From: Dryomyza anilis
Taxonomy: Eukaryota; Arthropoda; Insecta; Diptera; Dryomyzidae
Direction: 5' to 3'
Length of the DNA: 64,000 bases
Assembly (NCBI GenBank): GCA_951804985.1
Contig: OX638134.1
Span: 8,453,017-8,517,016, forward strand
Shown here: one piece after another, positions 35,233-46,450 of the stretch
Numbering within the stretch: the stretch's first letter is position 1
Layout of the letters: the number at the start of each line of letters is the position of its first letter
Made by a program: the position numbers and the translations under genes
The notes under the pieces: generated by a model
The model's database searches: none
What the model was told of the DNA's origin: nothing
Seen by the model: the letters and a program-made list of their open reading frames with translations, nothing else

Positions 35233-35504
35233 AAATTAATAGCAAATTTAGATAAAAAGTAACAGAAGTCTAAACCAAAGACAAAGTTTGCAAAGACGAG
35301 AAAAATATCGTATAGGTCAAACGAAATTAACGCCAAACTATTCGCAAAAGTCGTGTGAAACGTGCGTTTAATTGCCGACAGCGTTGCCAGAATTTTGTAA
35401 TTTTAGAAAAACAGTAGGACGTGAGTATTTTAGTTGAGGCAGCGAGTGAAGAAGACGGCACCATGCTGTAAATAAATTGAATTCAAAGTTTTTTGAGGTT
35501 TGCC

Positions 35505-35590
35505 TTAAAGTAGACAATGATTTTTGAGACATGCCAAAAAGTAGGCAACACTTTTGAGATATGCCGATATGTAGACAATCTTTATTGAAT
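35505..35590 (+). repeat. Three ~32-bp degenerate repeats
   Basis: AAAGTAGACAATGATTTTTG, AAAGTAGGCAACACTTTTG and ATGTAGACAATCTTTATTG follow each other with GAGACATGCC-like linkers. A related AAGTAGACAACATTTTATTG lies at about 36089. Confidence 0.6.
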
Positions 35591-37137
35591 TTTTTTATCT
35601 ATCGGCATGCGTACATAGAATCATAGAATGAATCATAGAATCACCTCCCGAGTTATGGACATCGATGAACAAAACACCCTGAGTGTTGGGTAGTGTTATT
35701 TGTACATTTTTGTTCAATTCGACATTCTTATGTTTCAACACTGTTTTTCAACAATCGTATATTGAACATTTTGCGACATTTTTGTTTTATTCATTTTATT
35801 TTTTTTTTAGTTTTTTTCTTTCTATATTTTATTAAGTTTTTTTTTTTTAGTTTCTATATTTTAAATATCAATCAATCGTACCAATTTATGAAAATGTCAA
35901 TACAAGTATTATTTAAAATTACAATAATTTGTTACAGTGCATATTTAAAAATATTCCAAATATTACTAGAATACATTTGGCTTTGTAATATTTCAATTTT
36001 GCTATTATTATCTGCAGCTGACTATTATGATTTTTAAGTACACCTAAATGTATGCAACATTTTAATTAGCATATCGTTAAAAGTCTAAAAGTAGACAACA
36101 TTTTATTGTTTTCATCATGCGTATGTACTCGGAAAAGTTGGCATGATGTAATTAAATGAATTTTAATCTGCAAAGGATTACTTTTGTTTTAAGAACTCGA
36201 AATGATGCGCTTAAATGCTGGTAAATTTTTTCTTTATTCTAATTTATATTGCAAAATTATATTGCAAAATTGATATTTTTACGAATAAACAATTTAAAAA
36301 AATGTATAACTGGTTTTGTCAATGTTTTAGGACTATTCAAAGACTCATAAGTATGAGGATTTTTGAGTTTAAAAACCGTGCCTTATATCCACGTTTCAAT
36401 AGCCTTTTTGCGAACATTTAAGCGCGCATTTGTGAGAGTAACATTAAAAATTAGGACTCATGGAGTAATATTTAAATGCTTAAAATGTTAATAGAGTTTT
36501 AAATATTCAAGCAGTAGGTACCGAAAATATGTTATTATATTACTTTAATTATTATGCATGCTGCTACTGTTCAAACTGTTCTAAGTTTTAATTTTTCAAC
36601 CTGCTACAATTTACAATAAATGTACCTATGAACTACAAGCAACTACATTTAATATGAATGCCTATAACTATGCAATCATTTTTTTCGTTTGTTTTCTCGT
36701 TAGTTGCCATCGGTACATAGGACCTACTTCATCATACCCGCTGTGTGTGTGCTAAGTGGCAACTCTATCCGAGTTAATAAATGTGCTTTCAAATGCATGC
36801 CTTCACATTCTCAGCATGTGCGTCGTAGTATCTCATTAACTATACGAGCACGTGCAGAACATGTGCTGTTGCTCTTGCTTTTGCTGTTGCTGCTGTGTGC
36901 TACTGACTGATGTTGCTGAGCACTCGCTCGTTCGCTCACGTTGCAGCGCTCAAATTCCACGAAGTTAAGTTAAATTAATGACGTTGCATGTTGCACAAAC
37001 ATGTTGCAGGCAAATGTGAATCGATGTGGATGCGGTTGCAGCACATAATACGCACGCACGTCGATCGGGAGACACATTCCGATGTAAAGTTTTAATATTT
37101 CCGCAACGCGGAAGAATACTACAAATTTTCTAAAATT
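35591..37137. other. Unique sequence, possible regulatory stretch at 36690-37080
   Basis: Mostly AT-rich without recognised genes. The last 400 bp are GC-richer, with CACGTGCAGAACATGTG (two E-box-like CANNTG sites), TTGCTGTTGCTGCTG and CACTCGCTCGTTCGCTC runs. No transcript structure is evident. Confidence 0.25.
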
Positions 37138-38295
37138 AATTTAAAATTAAAATTTTCACTAAAAAAAAAAGTTTTTCACTAAAAAATCAATTTTTCACCA
37201 AAATATCAATTTTTCACAAAAAATTCAATTTTTCACTAAAAACTCAAATTTTCACTCAAAATTGAAATTTTCACTAAAAATTGAAATTTTCACTAAAAAA
37301 AAATTCAATTTTCACTAAAAATTAAATTTTCACTAAAAATTCAAATTTTTACTCAAAATAAAATTTTTCACTACAAATAAAAATGTTCACTAAAAAAATC
37401 AAATTTTCACTAAAAAGTCAAATTTTCACTCAAAATTCAATTTTCATTAAAAATATAAATTTTCACTCAAAATTCAATTTTTTACTAAAAAAAATAAAAA
37501 TTTTGACTAACAAAAAAAAATTTGACTAAAACTTAAAATTCAAATTTTCACTAAAAATTCAAATTTTCACTAAAAATTAAAATGTTCACTAAAAAAATTA
37601 AATTTTCACTAAATATTCAATTTTCACTAAAAATTCAAATTTTCACTCAAAATTCAATTTTATAAAAATAAAATTTTTCAGTTAAAATTCAATTTTGCAC
37701 TAAAATTAAAATTTTCACTAAAAATTCAATTTTTCACTAAAAAGTCAAATTTTCACACAAAATTCACTTTTCATTAAAAATATAAATTTTCACTCAAAAT
37801 TCAATTTTTTACTAAAAAATAAAATTATTGACTAAAAAATAAAATTATTTACTTAAAATTCAAATTTTCACTAAAAATTCAAATTTTCACTAAAAATTCA
37901 AATTTTCACTAAAAATTAAAATTTTCACTAAAAAAAATTCAATTTTCACTAAAAATTCAATTTTCACTAAAAATTCAATTTTCACTAAAAATTCAAATTT
38001 TGACTTAAAATAAAATTTTTCACTACAAATAAAAATTTTCACTTACAATTAAATTTTGCACTAAAAAAAATCAAATTTTCACTAAAAAGTAAAATTTTCA
38101 CTCAAAATTCAATTTTCACTAAAAATTCAAATTTTCATTCGAAATTAAAATATTTACTAAAAATTCAATGTTTCACAAAAAAAAAATCAACTTTTCCCTA
38201 AAAATTTATTTTTTCACTAAAACTTACATTTTTCACTAAAACTTAAATTTTTCACTAAAAATTCGAATTTTCACTAAATTTAAATTTTCCTTTAA
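37138..38295 (+). repeat. 19-bp satellite, plus orientation, degenerate
   Basis: About 60 units of the TTTTCACTAAAAATTCAAA type, with more length variation than the block at 10388. A partial higher-order duplication is visible: AAAGTCAAATTTTCAC followed by ATTAAAAATATAAATTTTCA at 37415-37470 and again at 37740-37795. Confidence 0.9.
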
Positions 38296-38750
38296 ATAAT
38301 AAAAAATGTTTTTGTCGGTTTAACTAATTTGTAAAATGAAAAAATGAAAGCAGTGTTGCAGACATAGCAAAATAACGATGACAACAACAGCAGCTTAAAC
38401 AAAACGCAGCAATTAAATGCAGTACTGCTTGCAGCAGGTTTATTCGTCTGGCAAGACGAAAACTAAATAAATAACAACACTCGACTCCAGGACTCCTGAC
38501 CAATTAAGGTGAAACCCATTGACCCAGTGCCCAGAGTGGTAGTAACAGCAGCAGCAATAGGAGCAACAACAATAGCAGCAACAAGCATCAGCAACATGCA
38601 GCGCAAGAAGAAAGCGCAACGAAAGCCATTAATTATAGCGGAGCTTTTTGCAACAAAAACCATAGAAAATAATATTACATATATAAAAAAAAATAACGAG
38701 TGCTGAAAATGAGAACAACAAAAATAATAGCAAAATTAATTTATGTAAAA
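38296..38750. other. Unique spacer with CAG/CAA triplets
   Basis: The stretch 38380-38620 is rich in CAGCAGCAATAG and AACAACAATAGCAG type triplets, giving 65- to 66-codon antisense frames with no recognised product. It separates oppositely oriented satellite blocks. Confidence 0.4.
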
Positions 38751-38751
38751 A

Positions 38752-39645
38752 AAAAATTGAATTTTATGCGAAAAATTGCTTTTTTAGTGAAAATTTGATT
38801 TTTTAGTGAAAAATATATTTATTTGCGAAAAAATTAGTTTTTAGTGAACAATTTAATTTTTAGTGAAAAATTGAATTTTTAGTGAAAAATTGAATTTTTA
38901 GTGAAAAATTGAATTTTTAGTGAAAAATTAATTTTTTAGTGAAAAATTTTATTTGTAGTGAAAAATTTAATTTTTAGTGAAAAATTGAATTTTTAGTGAA
39001 AAATTGAATTTTTAGTGAAAAATTAAATTTTTAGTGAAAAATTTAATTTTTAGTGTAAAATTTAATTTGTAGTGAAAAATTTAATTTTTAGTGAAAAATT
39101 CTATTTTTAGTGAAAAATTTAATTTTTAGTGAAAAATTGAATTTTTAGTGAAAAATTAATTTTTTAGTGAAAAATTTAATTTGTAGTGAAAAATTTAATT
39201 TTTAGTGAAAAATTTAATTTTTAGTGAAAAATTTAATTTTTAGTGAAAAATTTAATTTTTAGTGAAAAATTTAATTTTTAGTGAAAAATTTAATTTTTAG
39301 TGAAAAATTTAATTTTTAGTGAAAAATTTAATTTTTAGTGAAAAATTTAATTTTAAGTGAAAAATTTAATTTTTAGTGAAAAATTTAATTTTTAGTGAAA
39401 AATTTAATTATTAGTGAAAAAATTTAATTTTTAGTTAAAACTTTAATTTATAGTTAAAAGTTAATTTTTAGTTAAAAATTTAATTTTCAGTTAAAAATTT
39501 AATTTTTAGTAAAAATCTAATTTTTAGTTAAAAATTGAATTTTTAGTTAAAATATAATTTTTAGTTAAAAATTTAATTTTTAGTGCAAAATTGAATTTTT
39601 TAGTGAAAAATTTTAGTTCACATACAAAATTGAATTTTTAGTGAT
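38752..39645 (-). repeat. 19-bp satellite, minus orientation
   Basis: Mostly a local variant in which TTTAATTTTTAGTGAAAAA replaces TTGAATTTTTAGTGAAAAA. It is highly regular at 39200-39400, which implies recent local amplification of this variant. Confidence 0.95.
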
Positions 39646-39972
39646 TTAAAAAATGCCTACCAGACATGGGTAGTCCAACATGTTGGCCACATGTTGCTGA
39701 CTCAGGCCAGCAACTAATAAGCACAACAACATCCGAAGCAACAGCAACACCACCAACGGAAACGGAAGTTCATGAGTTAAACGAGCGGAAGTACTGGGCA
39801 CGCGACACAAACGACATAAACACGAGCAACCAAAACGAGCACAAAAACACCAAGAGACATCAGAAAAAAAAATATTTTGCATCGTATAAGATTTTCAGAT
39901 AAGTCTATTTAGAAAAAATTAAAATTTATTTAAAACAAAAAATTAATTAAAAAATATTTCAACTAGACATTT

Positions 39973-39978
39973 TTTATT
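39973..39978 (-). terminator. Possible polyadenylation signal (AATAAA)
   Basis: AATAAA on the minus strand lies about 65 bases past the stop codon of the cyclophilin-like gene, a suitable position for 3' end formation. The region is AT-rich, so a chance match is possible. Confidence 0.35.
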
Positions 39979-40039
39979 TTTACATTTATCAATTTGTTAC
40001 AGAGTACACATGAATAAAAAAAATCCCTCCCTCCGAAAA

Positions 40040-41056
40040 CTACAGCATGCCACAACTGGTCACAATAATGTCCGCCACCGGTTTGCCATTCTTCGTGCCA
40101 TACTCACGCAGACAGTCCAACAGTTTCTGACCCTCGCGCACACAGCCAAAACCCACCCGCTTGCCGTTCAGCACGACGAGCGGCCGAAAACTAATCGCAA
40201 AATTGATGCAACCATTGCGAAAACCACGCAAATAGCGACGAGAAAACGAGAGAATACCCGCCGAGCTGCCATGATCCAATGCGCGCATGTCATACTCAAT
40301 GCGTTGCCCGCCAGCGCCCAGGCGCTGATCATGGAACTCCAACTCGCCCTCAAGCCATAGTGCGGGAAAAAGCCGCATCATATGCAGCCGATCCAAGTTT
40401 TGTTTCTTACAGAAACGCACAAACTCAAGCACCACCTGCGGGCACGCCTCGGTGTATAGCTCAATTACAATGCGTCCTATGGGTCGTACGGAGAGCCGAC
40501 TACGTACGGCGATCACAAAATAGATGCGCGGACGCATAAACTTTCGCAGCAACCGTAAATCGTCAGGCAGTTGCAGCGTAGTGCCTTCATATTTATTGAG
40601 TATTTCATAGGGCGGTTCAAATATGAGCCGCTGTTGTGTACGGCGCTCTTTCTCTTCGGCGCTGAGCGGACGACGTGTTTTAAGCTCAGCCTTGCAGCAG
40701 AGTATGCGGCGGCCATACTTCATGTTTGCCTGTTCGATGGCGAGCAATTGTTTGGATTTATAGCCGAGCGTCGAATGTTGCATCATGCATATTGGCTTCG
40801 GAAAAGAGTCAATGTTGCCCTTGGTGCGTGCCACACTATTCATTTGGATGAGTAGATCAAAGTTTTGTTTGAGTATTCGATTGTAGTAGTCGGCGTCCTC
40901 CTTGAGCTTGCGCAGGCGCAGATAGTTACCCGCGTGCAGAATGGGCGAAGCGCTGTCGATGTAGGCGCTCATCTTATGGACGCGCTCACGATGACGCATG
41001 TACATGACTTCGCGCGGGTTCGAGTACATGCTGATTTTTTTGATTTTTTGAGTCAT
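40040..41056 (-). CDS. Divergent cyclophilin-like protein with CFAP97-like N-terminus
   Basis: A 338-residue, single-exon gene in a GC-rich island. I start it at the ATG at 41056 (context CACAAGATGA); a further in-frame upstream stretch has no ATG. Residues 178-338 are a cyclophilin (peptidyl-prolyl isomerase) fold: RIYFVIAV, IGRIVIELYTEACP, AGILSF, LNGKRVGFGCVREGQKLLD and a terminal IIVTSCGML. The Arg228/Pro231 pair (MRLFPALW) matches the catalytic Arg segment. The residues known from active cyclophilins are altered, however: the GSQFFI motif is GCINFAI (283-288 region), and the usual Trp and His near the LDGKHVVFG loop are Val/Leu and Arg. It is therefore probably inactive as an isomerase. 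Residues 44-80 (LRLRKLKED, ILKQNFDLLIQM) resemble the CFAP97/KIAA1430 motif of cilium- and sperm-related proteins. A role in testis or flagella is inference. Satellite blocks lie on both sides. Confidence 0.88.
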   Translation of the reverse strand: MTQKIKKISMYSNPREVMYMRHRERVHKMSAYIDSASPILHAGNYLRLRKLKEDADYYNRILKQNFDLLIQMNSVARTKGNIDSFPKPICMMQHSTLGYKSKQLLAIEQANMKYGRRILCCKAELKTRRPLSAEEKERRTQQRLIFEPPYEILNKYEGTTLQLPDDLRLLRKFMRPRIYFVIAVRSRLSVRPIGRIVIELYTEACPQVVLEFVRFCKKQNLDRLHMMRLFPALWLEGELEFHDQRLGAGGQRIEYDMRALDHGSSAGILSFSRRYLRGFRNGCINFAISFRPLVVLNGKRVGFGCVREGQKLLDCLREYGTKNGKPVADIIVTSCGML

Positions 41057-41285
41057 CTTGTGCAAAATTATGTTCAAAACAGAGCAGTATGTAGTTAAAA
41101 AGAAGAAAATAATTTTACCGAAATAACAAAAAAAAAACGAAAATATTTGGCAAACAAAAATAAGAATTAAAAAAAAATTACAAAATTCACTGAAAATTGG
41201 AATTGATTACGAATTGAAACAATATTGAAATAAGAAACAAAGACGGATTCAAAATTGATTTTTTTTTGGTTAAAAAGGCCTTCCC
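41057..41285. promoter_or_regulatory. Upstream region of the cyclophilin-like gene
   Basis: The only non-repetitive sequence between the start codon and the next tandem array is about 230 bp of AT-rich DNA. Any proximal promoter should lie here. No definite TATA box or initiator was identified. Confidence 0.2.
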
Positions 41286-41289
41286 ATTA

Positions 41290-42165
41290 AGAAATTTAGG
41301 AGCACTCAGATATTGGAGCCAATTTTTGATAGTTTTATGAGCTCTCAGCAAAAAAGACTCGTAAAAGTATCACATTTAAAAGTGTTTTTGGAGCTCTTCA
41401 AAGTATACTCATAAAAGAGTCATATTTTTTTAAGTAATTTAGGAGCCCTCATTAATCAGACTCAGCTAATTTTAAACTGTTTCTGAGCGCTCAGCAATTG
41501 GACTCATAAAAGATTTATGTATTAGAAGGTTTTAGGAGCCCTTCAAAATATAACTCATAAAAGTCATATTTTGTCATGAGCGCTTTATGTGGCCTCTCAA
41601 ATGAAACTCATCAAATTTAAGAGTACTTTAGGAGTACTGAAAAGGAAGTCATAAAAGTATCTTATTGATGCTTGTTTTAGGAGCCTACTGTTTAAATAAA
41701 AATGAGATACTATATTCGTTATGAATTTTAAATTAAAATTGGTACAGTTGATCTTTTTCTATCTGGGTACATATTTTATGGATTAACTTTAAATTTTATC
41801 TCGGATAACTGGACTAAGAAAAACATGTACGATGTTAGATTGATTAAAGTCACTTTATATATTTTTGAAGAGGGGGAAAACCTACGAAAATTAAGTAGTT
41901 GTGATGTCTAAAACGTCTCTAAAATAGATATGTTTTAAGAATATTTAATATTTTCATATATATGAGGATTTTAGGGCTCTTTAAAATGTTTCCTTTATCA
42001 ACGTTTTTAATTACTCACATATGAGTGTTTTAGGAGTAATACAAGTTACACATATATGAGCGTTTTTGTGTTCATAAAATTAAGATCTTTTAAGAGCTCA
42101 TATATGAGAGTAACACTCAATAATATCGCGCATTTAGGAGTCTTAAAAACTCAAAATGCTTTCAG
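41290..42165 (+). repeat. Degenerate ~60-bp repeats built on TTTAGGAGC and ACTCATAAAAG
   Basis: Motifs TTTAGGAGCCCT, GAGCTCTCAGCAA, GACTCATAAAAG and ATGAGTGTTTTAGGAG recur at about 50-70 bp with many substitutions. Both orientations of GAGCTC/GGAGC are mixed in the right half. There is no open frame longer than chance. Confidence 0.6.
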
Positions 42166-42239
42166 GTTGATTTCCTTCAAATTTTAAAATTATCCAAATA
42201 TTCATTGTTTTTTATTAAACTAAAAAAAATTTCAGCAAA

Positions 42240-42690
42240 GTTAATTTTTTTACTAAAATTCAATTTTTCTCTAAAAATGCAATTTTTGATTAAAAATTCA
42301 ATTTTTCACTAAAAATCCAATTTTTCGCTAAAAATTCAATTTTTCACAAAAAATTCATTTTTTCACTAAAAATTAAATTTTTCACTAAAAATTCAATGTT
42401 TCACTAAAAATTAAATTTTCACTAAAAATTCAATTTTTCACTAAAAATTCAATATTTCACTAAAAATTAAAATGTTCACTAAAAATTCAAATTTTCACTA
42501 AAAATTCAATTGTACACTAAAAATTAAATTGTTCACTAAAAAATTCAATTTTTCACTAAAATCAATTTTTCAAAAAATGAATCAATTCTTCACTAAAAAT
42601 TCAATAAATATTAAATTTTCACTAATCTTTCAAATCTCCATTTAAAATGCACTTAAAATAAAATAAAAAATCACTAAAATATTCATTAAT
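42240..42690 (+). repeat. 19-bp satellite, plus orientation
   Basis: About 22 units of TTTTTCACTAAAAATTCAA with moderate divergence. It lies on the upstream side of the cyclophilin-like gene, in the opposite orientation to the block on its downstream side. Confidence 0.9.
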
Positions 42691-43785
42691 TTACTAAAAA
42701 CTGAAAATTACAATTTATGCTTGTTATCCCATTTTAAGTCTGCATTTTTAATAAATTTTATCTTTTTTGTTTGTATAGTTGGATTATTATTTCACTTATT
42801 TAAATCCCAAACCAATTGTGCCACAGATAAATATCACAAAATAATAATAAATTCATGTATATTCTTCACGTGCTATTCATAAAAATACAAAAAACGGCAT
42901 AAAAATTGCAAATAAATGCGTCGAAAAATGGATTTGTTCAGGCAACTAATAATGAAACTCATGCGAATAAATTGAAATTAATGCCTTGTTGTGGTAGGAA
43001 AAACAAGTGAAAAGTAGAAAATAAAACTGGCAACTGTTGGCAGCTGTGAGGACCAGCAATAACAGCACCAACAAAAAAAGTACAAACACTAGAGAGACAT
43101 GCAACATACGCAGGATAAATACCCAACGCAAAAAAGTTTAAAACCAACTGCAACATGGCAAGAACTTCAAACAACAAACATATGTAGTTATTGTATTAAA
43201 AGAAAATACAAAAAATTAAAATAAAAAAAAAAAAGAAATAAAACAAAAGAAACCCAATAACAACAACGAGGCATTTCCGAGTCCAGCCACAGTTCAACCG
43301 GAAAACTACAGTTGAAACGTACGTCAATTCTACAAAATGCAGTCAGACAAAAAAAAAAATAAAACTTTAAAAATACCCAAAAAAAACAAAACGTTGCCAA
43401 CAAGTTATCGATTGGTTTAAGCCACTCAATGTGACTCAATAAATAACTGGATTTTGGGAACAACCAGCACAAAATCAACAGCAAACATGTTGCAAGCGAC
43501 CTAATGCGCATCAATTGCATTGCACTAAATAAAAAAAGAAATTAAAAATAAAATAAAAACAAATAAAGAAATAAAAAATTAATAAAATAAACTGCGATTT
43601 GTTCAGTGCGGATTTAATTGATGGTAACATTTGTTTGACAAACACTTTAAATGCCGCCACTTAAAACTTGTGGTAGTAGCAGAAAAAATTCAAATTTATT
43701 AAATTCTGAAAGTTGAGAATATTTTTGTTACAGTTTTGTTGAATTTCAAATTATTTCAATTTAGAAATTTTATATTATCGTTAGT
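42691..43785. other. AT-rich sequence, nothing recognised
   Basis: Open frames of 61-110 codons on the minus strand (42946-43520) are hydrophobic and low-complexity, without motifs or a good start. I do not call genes here. Confidence 0.3.
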
Positions 43786-43789
43786 GATA

Positions 43790-44621
43790 ACAAATAAATT
43801 AATTAATATAACAAATAACATAGCTAATGTAATAAACAAATCGTTAATGTAACAAAACAATTCGTTAATGTAACAAAACAATTCGTTAATGTAACAAAAC
43901 AATTCGTTAATGTCATAAATTAATTAATTATGTTACAAATAGTTAATATAACAAACACTTTTGATAATTTTAAAATTTAAGATTTATTAAAATTGTTGAG
44001 TTTTTAAATAATATTTATATATGAAGCAGATAATTTATACTGCAAATATATTTGTTAATTCAACAAACAATTTTACTAACTATTAAATTTTAAATTATTA
44101 TAAAATTTAAATTGATATTTTAAGAGATTTAGTAAAGATAAATAATAGATCCGCAAATAAAAAATAATGTAACAAATATATTTGTAAATGTAACAAATAT
44201 ATTAGTAAATGTAAGAAATATATTAGGAAATGTAACAAATATATTAGTAAATGTTAAAAACAATTTAGTTATAATTGAAATTTACAATTAATATTAGTTA
44301 GAATTTTTATATTGTATTTAGGGATGAAGCAGAGTTAAATAATTGCTACTGCAAATATATATGTTAAAGTAACAAATATATAAGTAAATATGACAAACAA
44401 TTTTGTTAAATATAAAATTATTATAAATTGTAAATAGTGTACGTACTTTTGATTTTTTTTAATTTATCTTAAGTGATGAAGTAATTTATCTACTTTAAAT
44501 TGAGACAACTAATAAATTAGTTAATGTAGCAAATATAATATTTAATGTAACAAATAAATTATTAATAGTATCAAATAAATTCGTTATTGTAACAGATATT
44601 AATTAATGTAACAAATATTAT
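43790..44621. repeat. Degenerate GTAACAAA-TTAAT repeats
   Basis: Four 21-22-bp units of TTCGTTAATGTAACAAAACA lie at 43845-43915. Looser relatives (AATGTAACAAATATATTAGTA at 44164-44250, and others) occur up to 44620. The array continues past the inserted MITE to about 45245. Confidence 0.65.
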
Positions 44622-44624
44622 TTA

Positions 44625-44851
44625 GGGTGTGTGCGAATTCGACTAAATTGATGACTAAACTAAATTTTGTCGGTAATGCAGTGTTTAACTTTCAATTTAG
44701 CAAATTTTCGAGCAGACTAAATTGGAAGACAGCAAACAGACATATGATAATCGATTACGGACTTTAACCATTATCGGTTACCGAATGGAGATCAAATTAA
44801 AAGTCGTCCAATTTAGTTTAGTCAGCAATTTAGTCTAATTCGCACACACCC
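44625..44851. mobile_element. PIF/Harbinger-like MITE (Tourist type)
   Basis: A 227-bp element with inverted ends GGGTGTGTGCGAATT and AATTCGCACACACCC. The similarity extends about 42 bp inward (GACTAAATTG, GACTAAACTAAATT) with a few mismatches. It is flanked by TTA on both sides (44622-44624 and 44852-44854). A 3-bp TTA/TAA duplication with G-starting ends fits PIF/Harbinger. It inserted in the GTAACAAA array. No coding capacity. Confidence 0.82.
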
Positions 44852-44854
44852 TTA

Positions 44855-45245
44855 ATGTGACAAATAATTAGGTAAATTATAAATTTTAAATGATTGTCAA
44901 TTGCAATATCATTAGAGTTAAAGAAATGTGACAAATATATAAAATTTTAAAATCATTAGATATAAATGAATCAGAAAAATATATAAAGTTATGTAAACGA
45001 ACTGTTTATGGGCAACTGAATGGGCAAATTACATTGAAGATCTTATCTTATTTACCAAACTATAGTTTGTTATATTTTTAAAACAATTAATTAATGTAAA
45101 ATGTAGCACTTTTATTTGGATCATAGACAAAACTACGTATAGTTTTGATTTGGAACTTGGAAAATTTAATAAATAAATTTCGAATGACACAAAAGAGAAC
45201 AAATTTACTACACATTAATTAATATAACAAACAGTTTTGTTAAAT
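44855..45245. repeat. Degenerate AT-rich repeats, continuation
   Basis: Further AATGTGACAAATAAT and TAATATAACAAACA pieces are like those left of the MITE, but too diverged to give a period. Confidence 0.4.
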
Positions 45246-45378
45246 TTATTAAAAAAAGTTGAATTTGAATAATTGATTTCACAAGTAATTAAGTTTTATT
45301 ATGCGAAATTTGTTAAATTAGCTTTAATGTTGGCCATACCTATCACGTATAGTTCGTACTTGGTACTTGATAAATATA

Positions 45379-46018
45379 TCGTCACTATCATGCCAAAGGG
45401 GCGAATATGTAACTTTGCGTTTTTTAACATATTTGAGTGTAGGTTTTCCTCATGTATACTGTGTCATTATCATGTGTGATTTTGTTGGATATTTCTAGCC
45501 ACAAAAGACAAAACCAAAAGGGTGAATTTGAAAATCTTGTCATGCCAAAGAGGCGAATCTTTTCGTTTTTTTGCCATAACTTTTTACTGGTACAAAATAA
45601 AATAATGATGTAAAGACATAAATTGTTTGTTTAAAAAGCATCTATCGATTTGCATCATTATTTTAAGTTAATATTTCGAATTTTTGTTATTGGAAAGAAA
45701 AATGTTTGGCAAATTATTTTTAAATAATGATGCCAATCGATAGGTGCGTTAAAAACAAACAATTAATGCCTTTGCAACACTATTTGATCTTGTACACCTG
45801 AATAGTTATGGAAAAAAAACAAAAATATTTGCGTTTTGATCAGGATATAACCACACAAAATCCATATTTATAATTCAGTAAGTTGTCCAAATCAAAAGTT
45901 ATTTTTTATACGTTATGCTAATTGATGAATAAACCAAAATAACACACAAAAAATTGAAAAACTAATAACTTTATAATTTTAAAAATTCACATTCGCCCCT
46001 TTGGTTTGTCAGTGACGA
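45379..46018. mobile_element. TA-flanked MITE, copy 1
   Basis: A 640-bp element starting TCGTCACTATCATGCCAAAG and ending CCAAACTGTC-type sequence (CTTTGGTTTGTCAGTGACGA). The ends are inverted through CCAAAGGGGCGAAT, with TA outside both. Inside, an imperfect inverted pair around 45605-45660 and 45720-45775 (CATCTATCGATTTGC and CCAATCGATAGGTGC) makes it fold-back-like. The TA flanks suggest Tc1/mariner, but TATCGTCAC/GTGACGATA symmetry leaves the exact boundary open. The second copy is at 48570-49309. Confidence 0.8.
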
Positions 46019-46450
46019 TATGGTATATAGAAAAAATTAATTCTTCAATACGATAGTTAATTCATTAATATTAATATTTTTTTCCACCATCTAAAGGAAA
46101 TATCGAAAAAAAAAATTGTCCAATATGTTTTATTTTTCAATTTTTTCAAAAAAAAAAAAACATCTATGAATTTTTTGTTTTATGGCACTGAACCAAACGG
46201 CAATGATCAAGCCAAAGACATACCGTACAGTTTATTAAACTCTCCTTAAAACTTTGCAAACTTGACCGAAGCACCCGTCATATGTTGAACTAACAAACTT
46301 CAAAGTTCAAAATATCAACGACTTTTTGCTGAATCAATTGCGAGCTCAATGCAGTCGATTCAATAAATGTACTAAGTAGGTTTATTTTTAAAAACAGAAC
46401 TTTTTTCTTAAGTGGTTGCAGAATTCTTTGCATGTGTATAAAAGGATCAA

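Noticed and set aside
41057..41077. Upstream extension of the cyclophilin-like frame by seven codons
   Set aside because: The extension begins with a TTG codon and not ATG; the first ATG in good context is at 41056.
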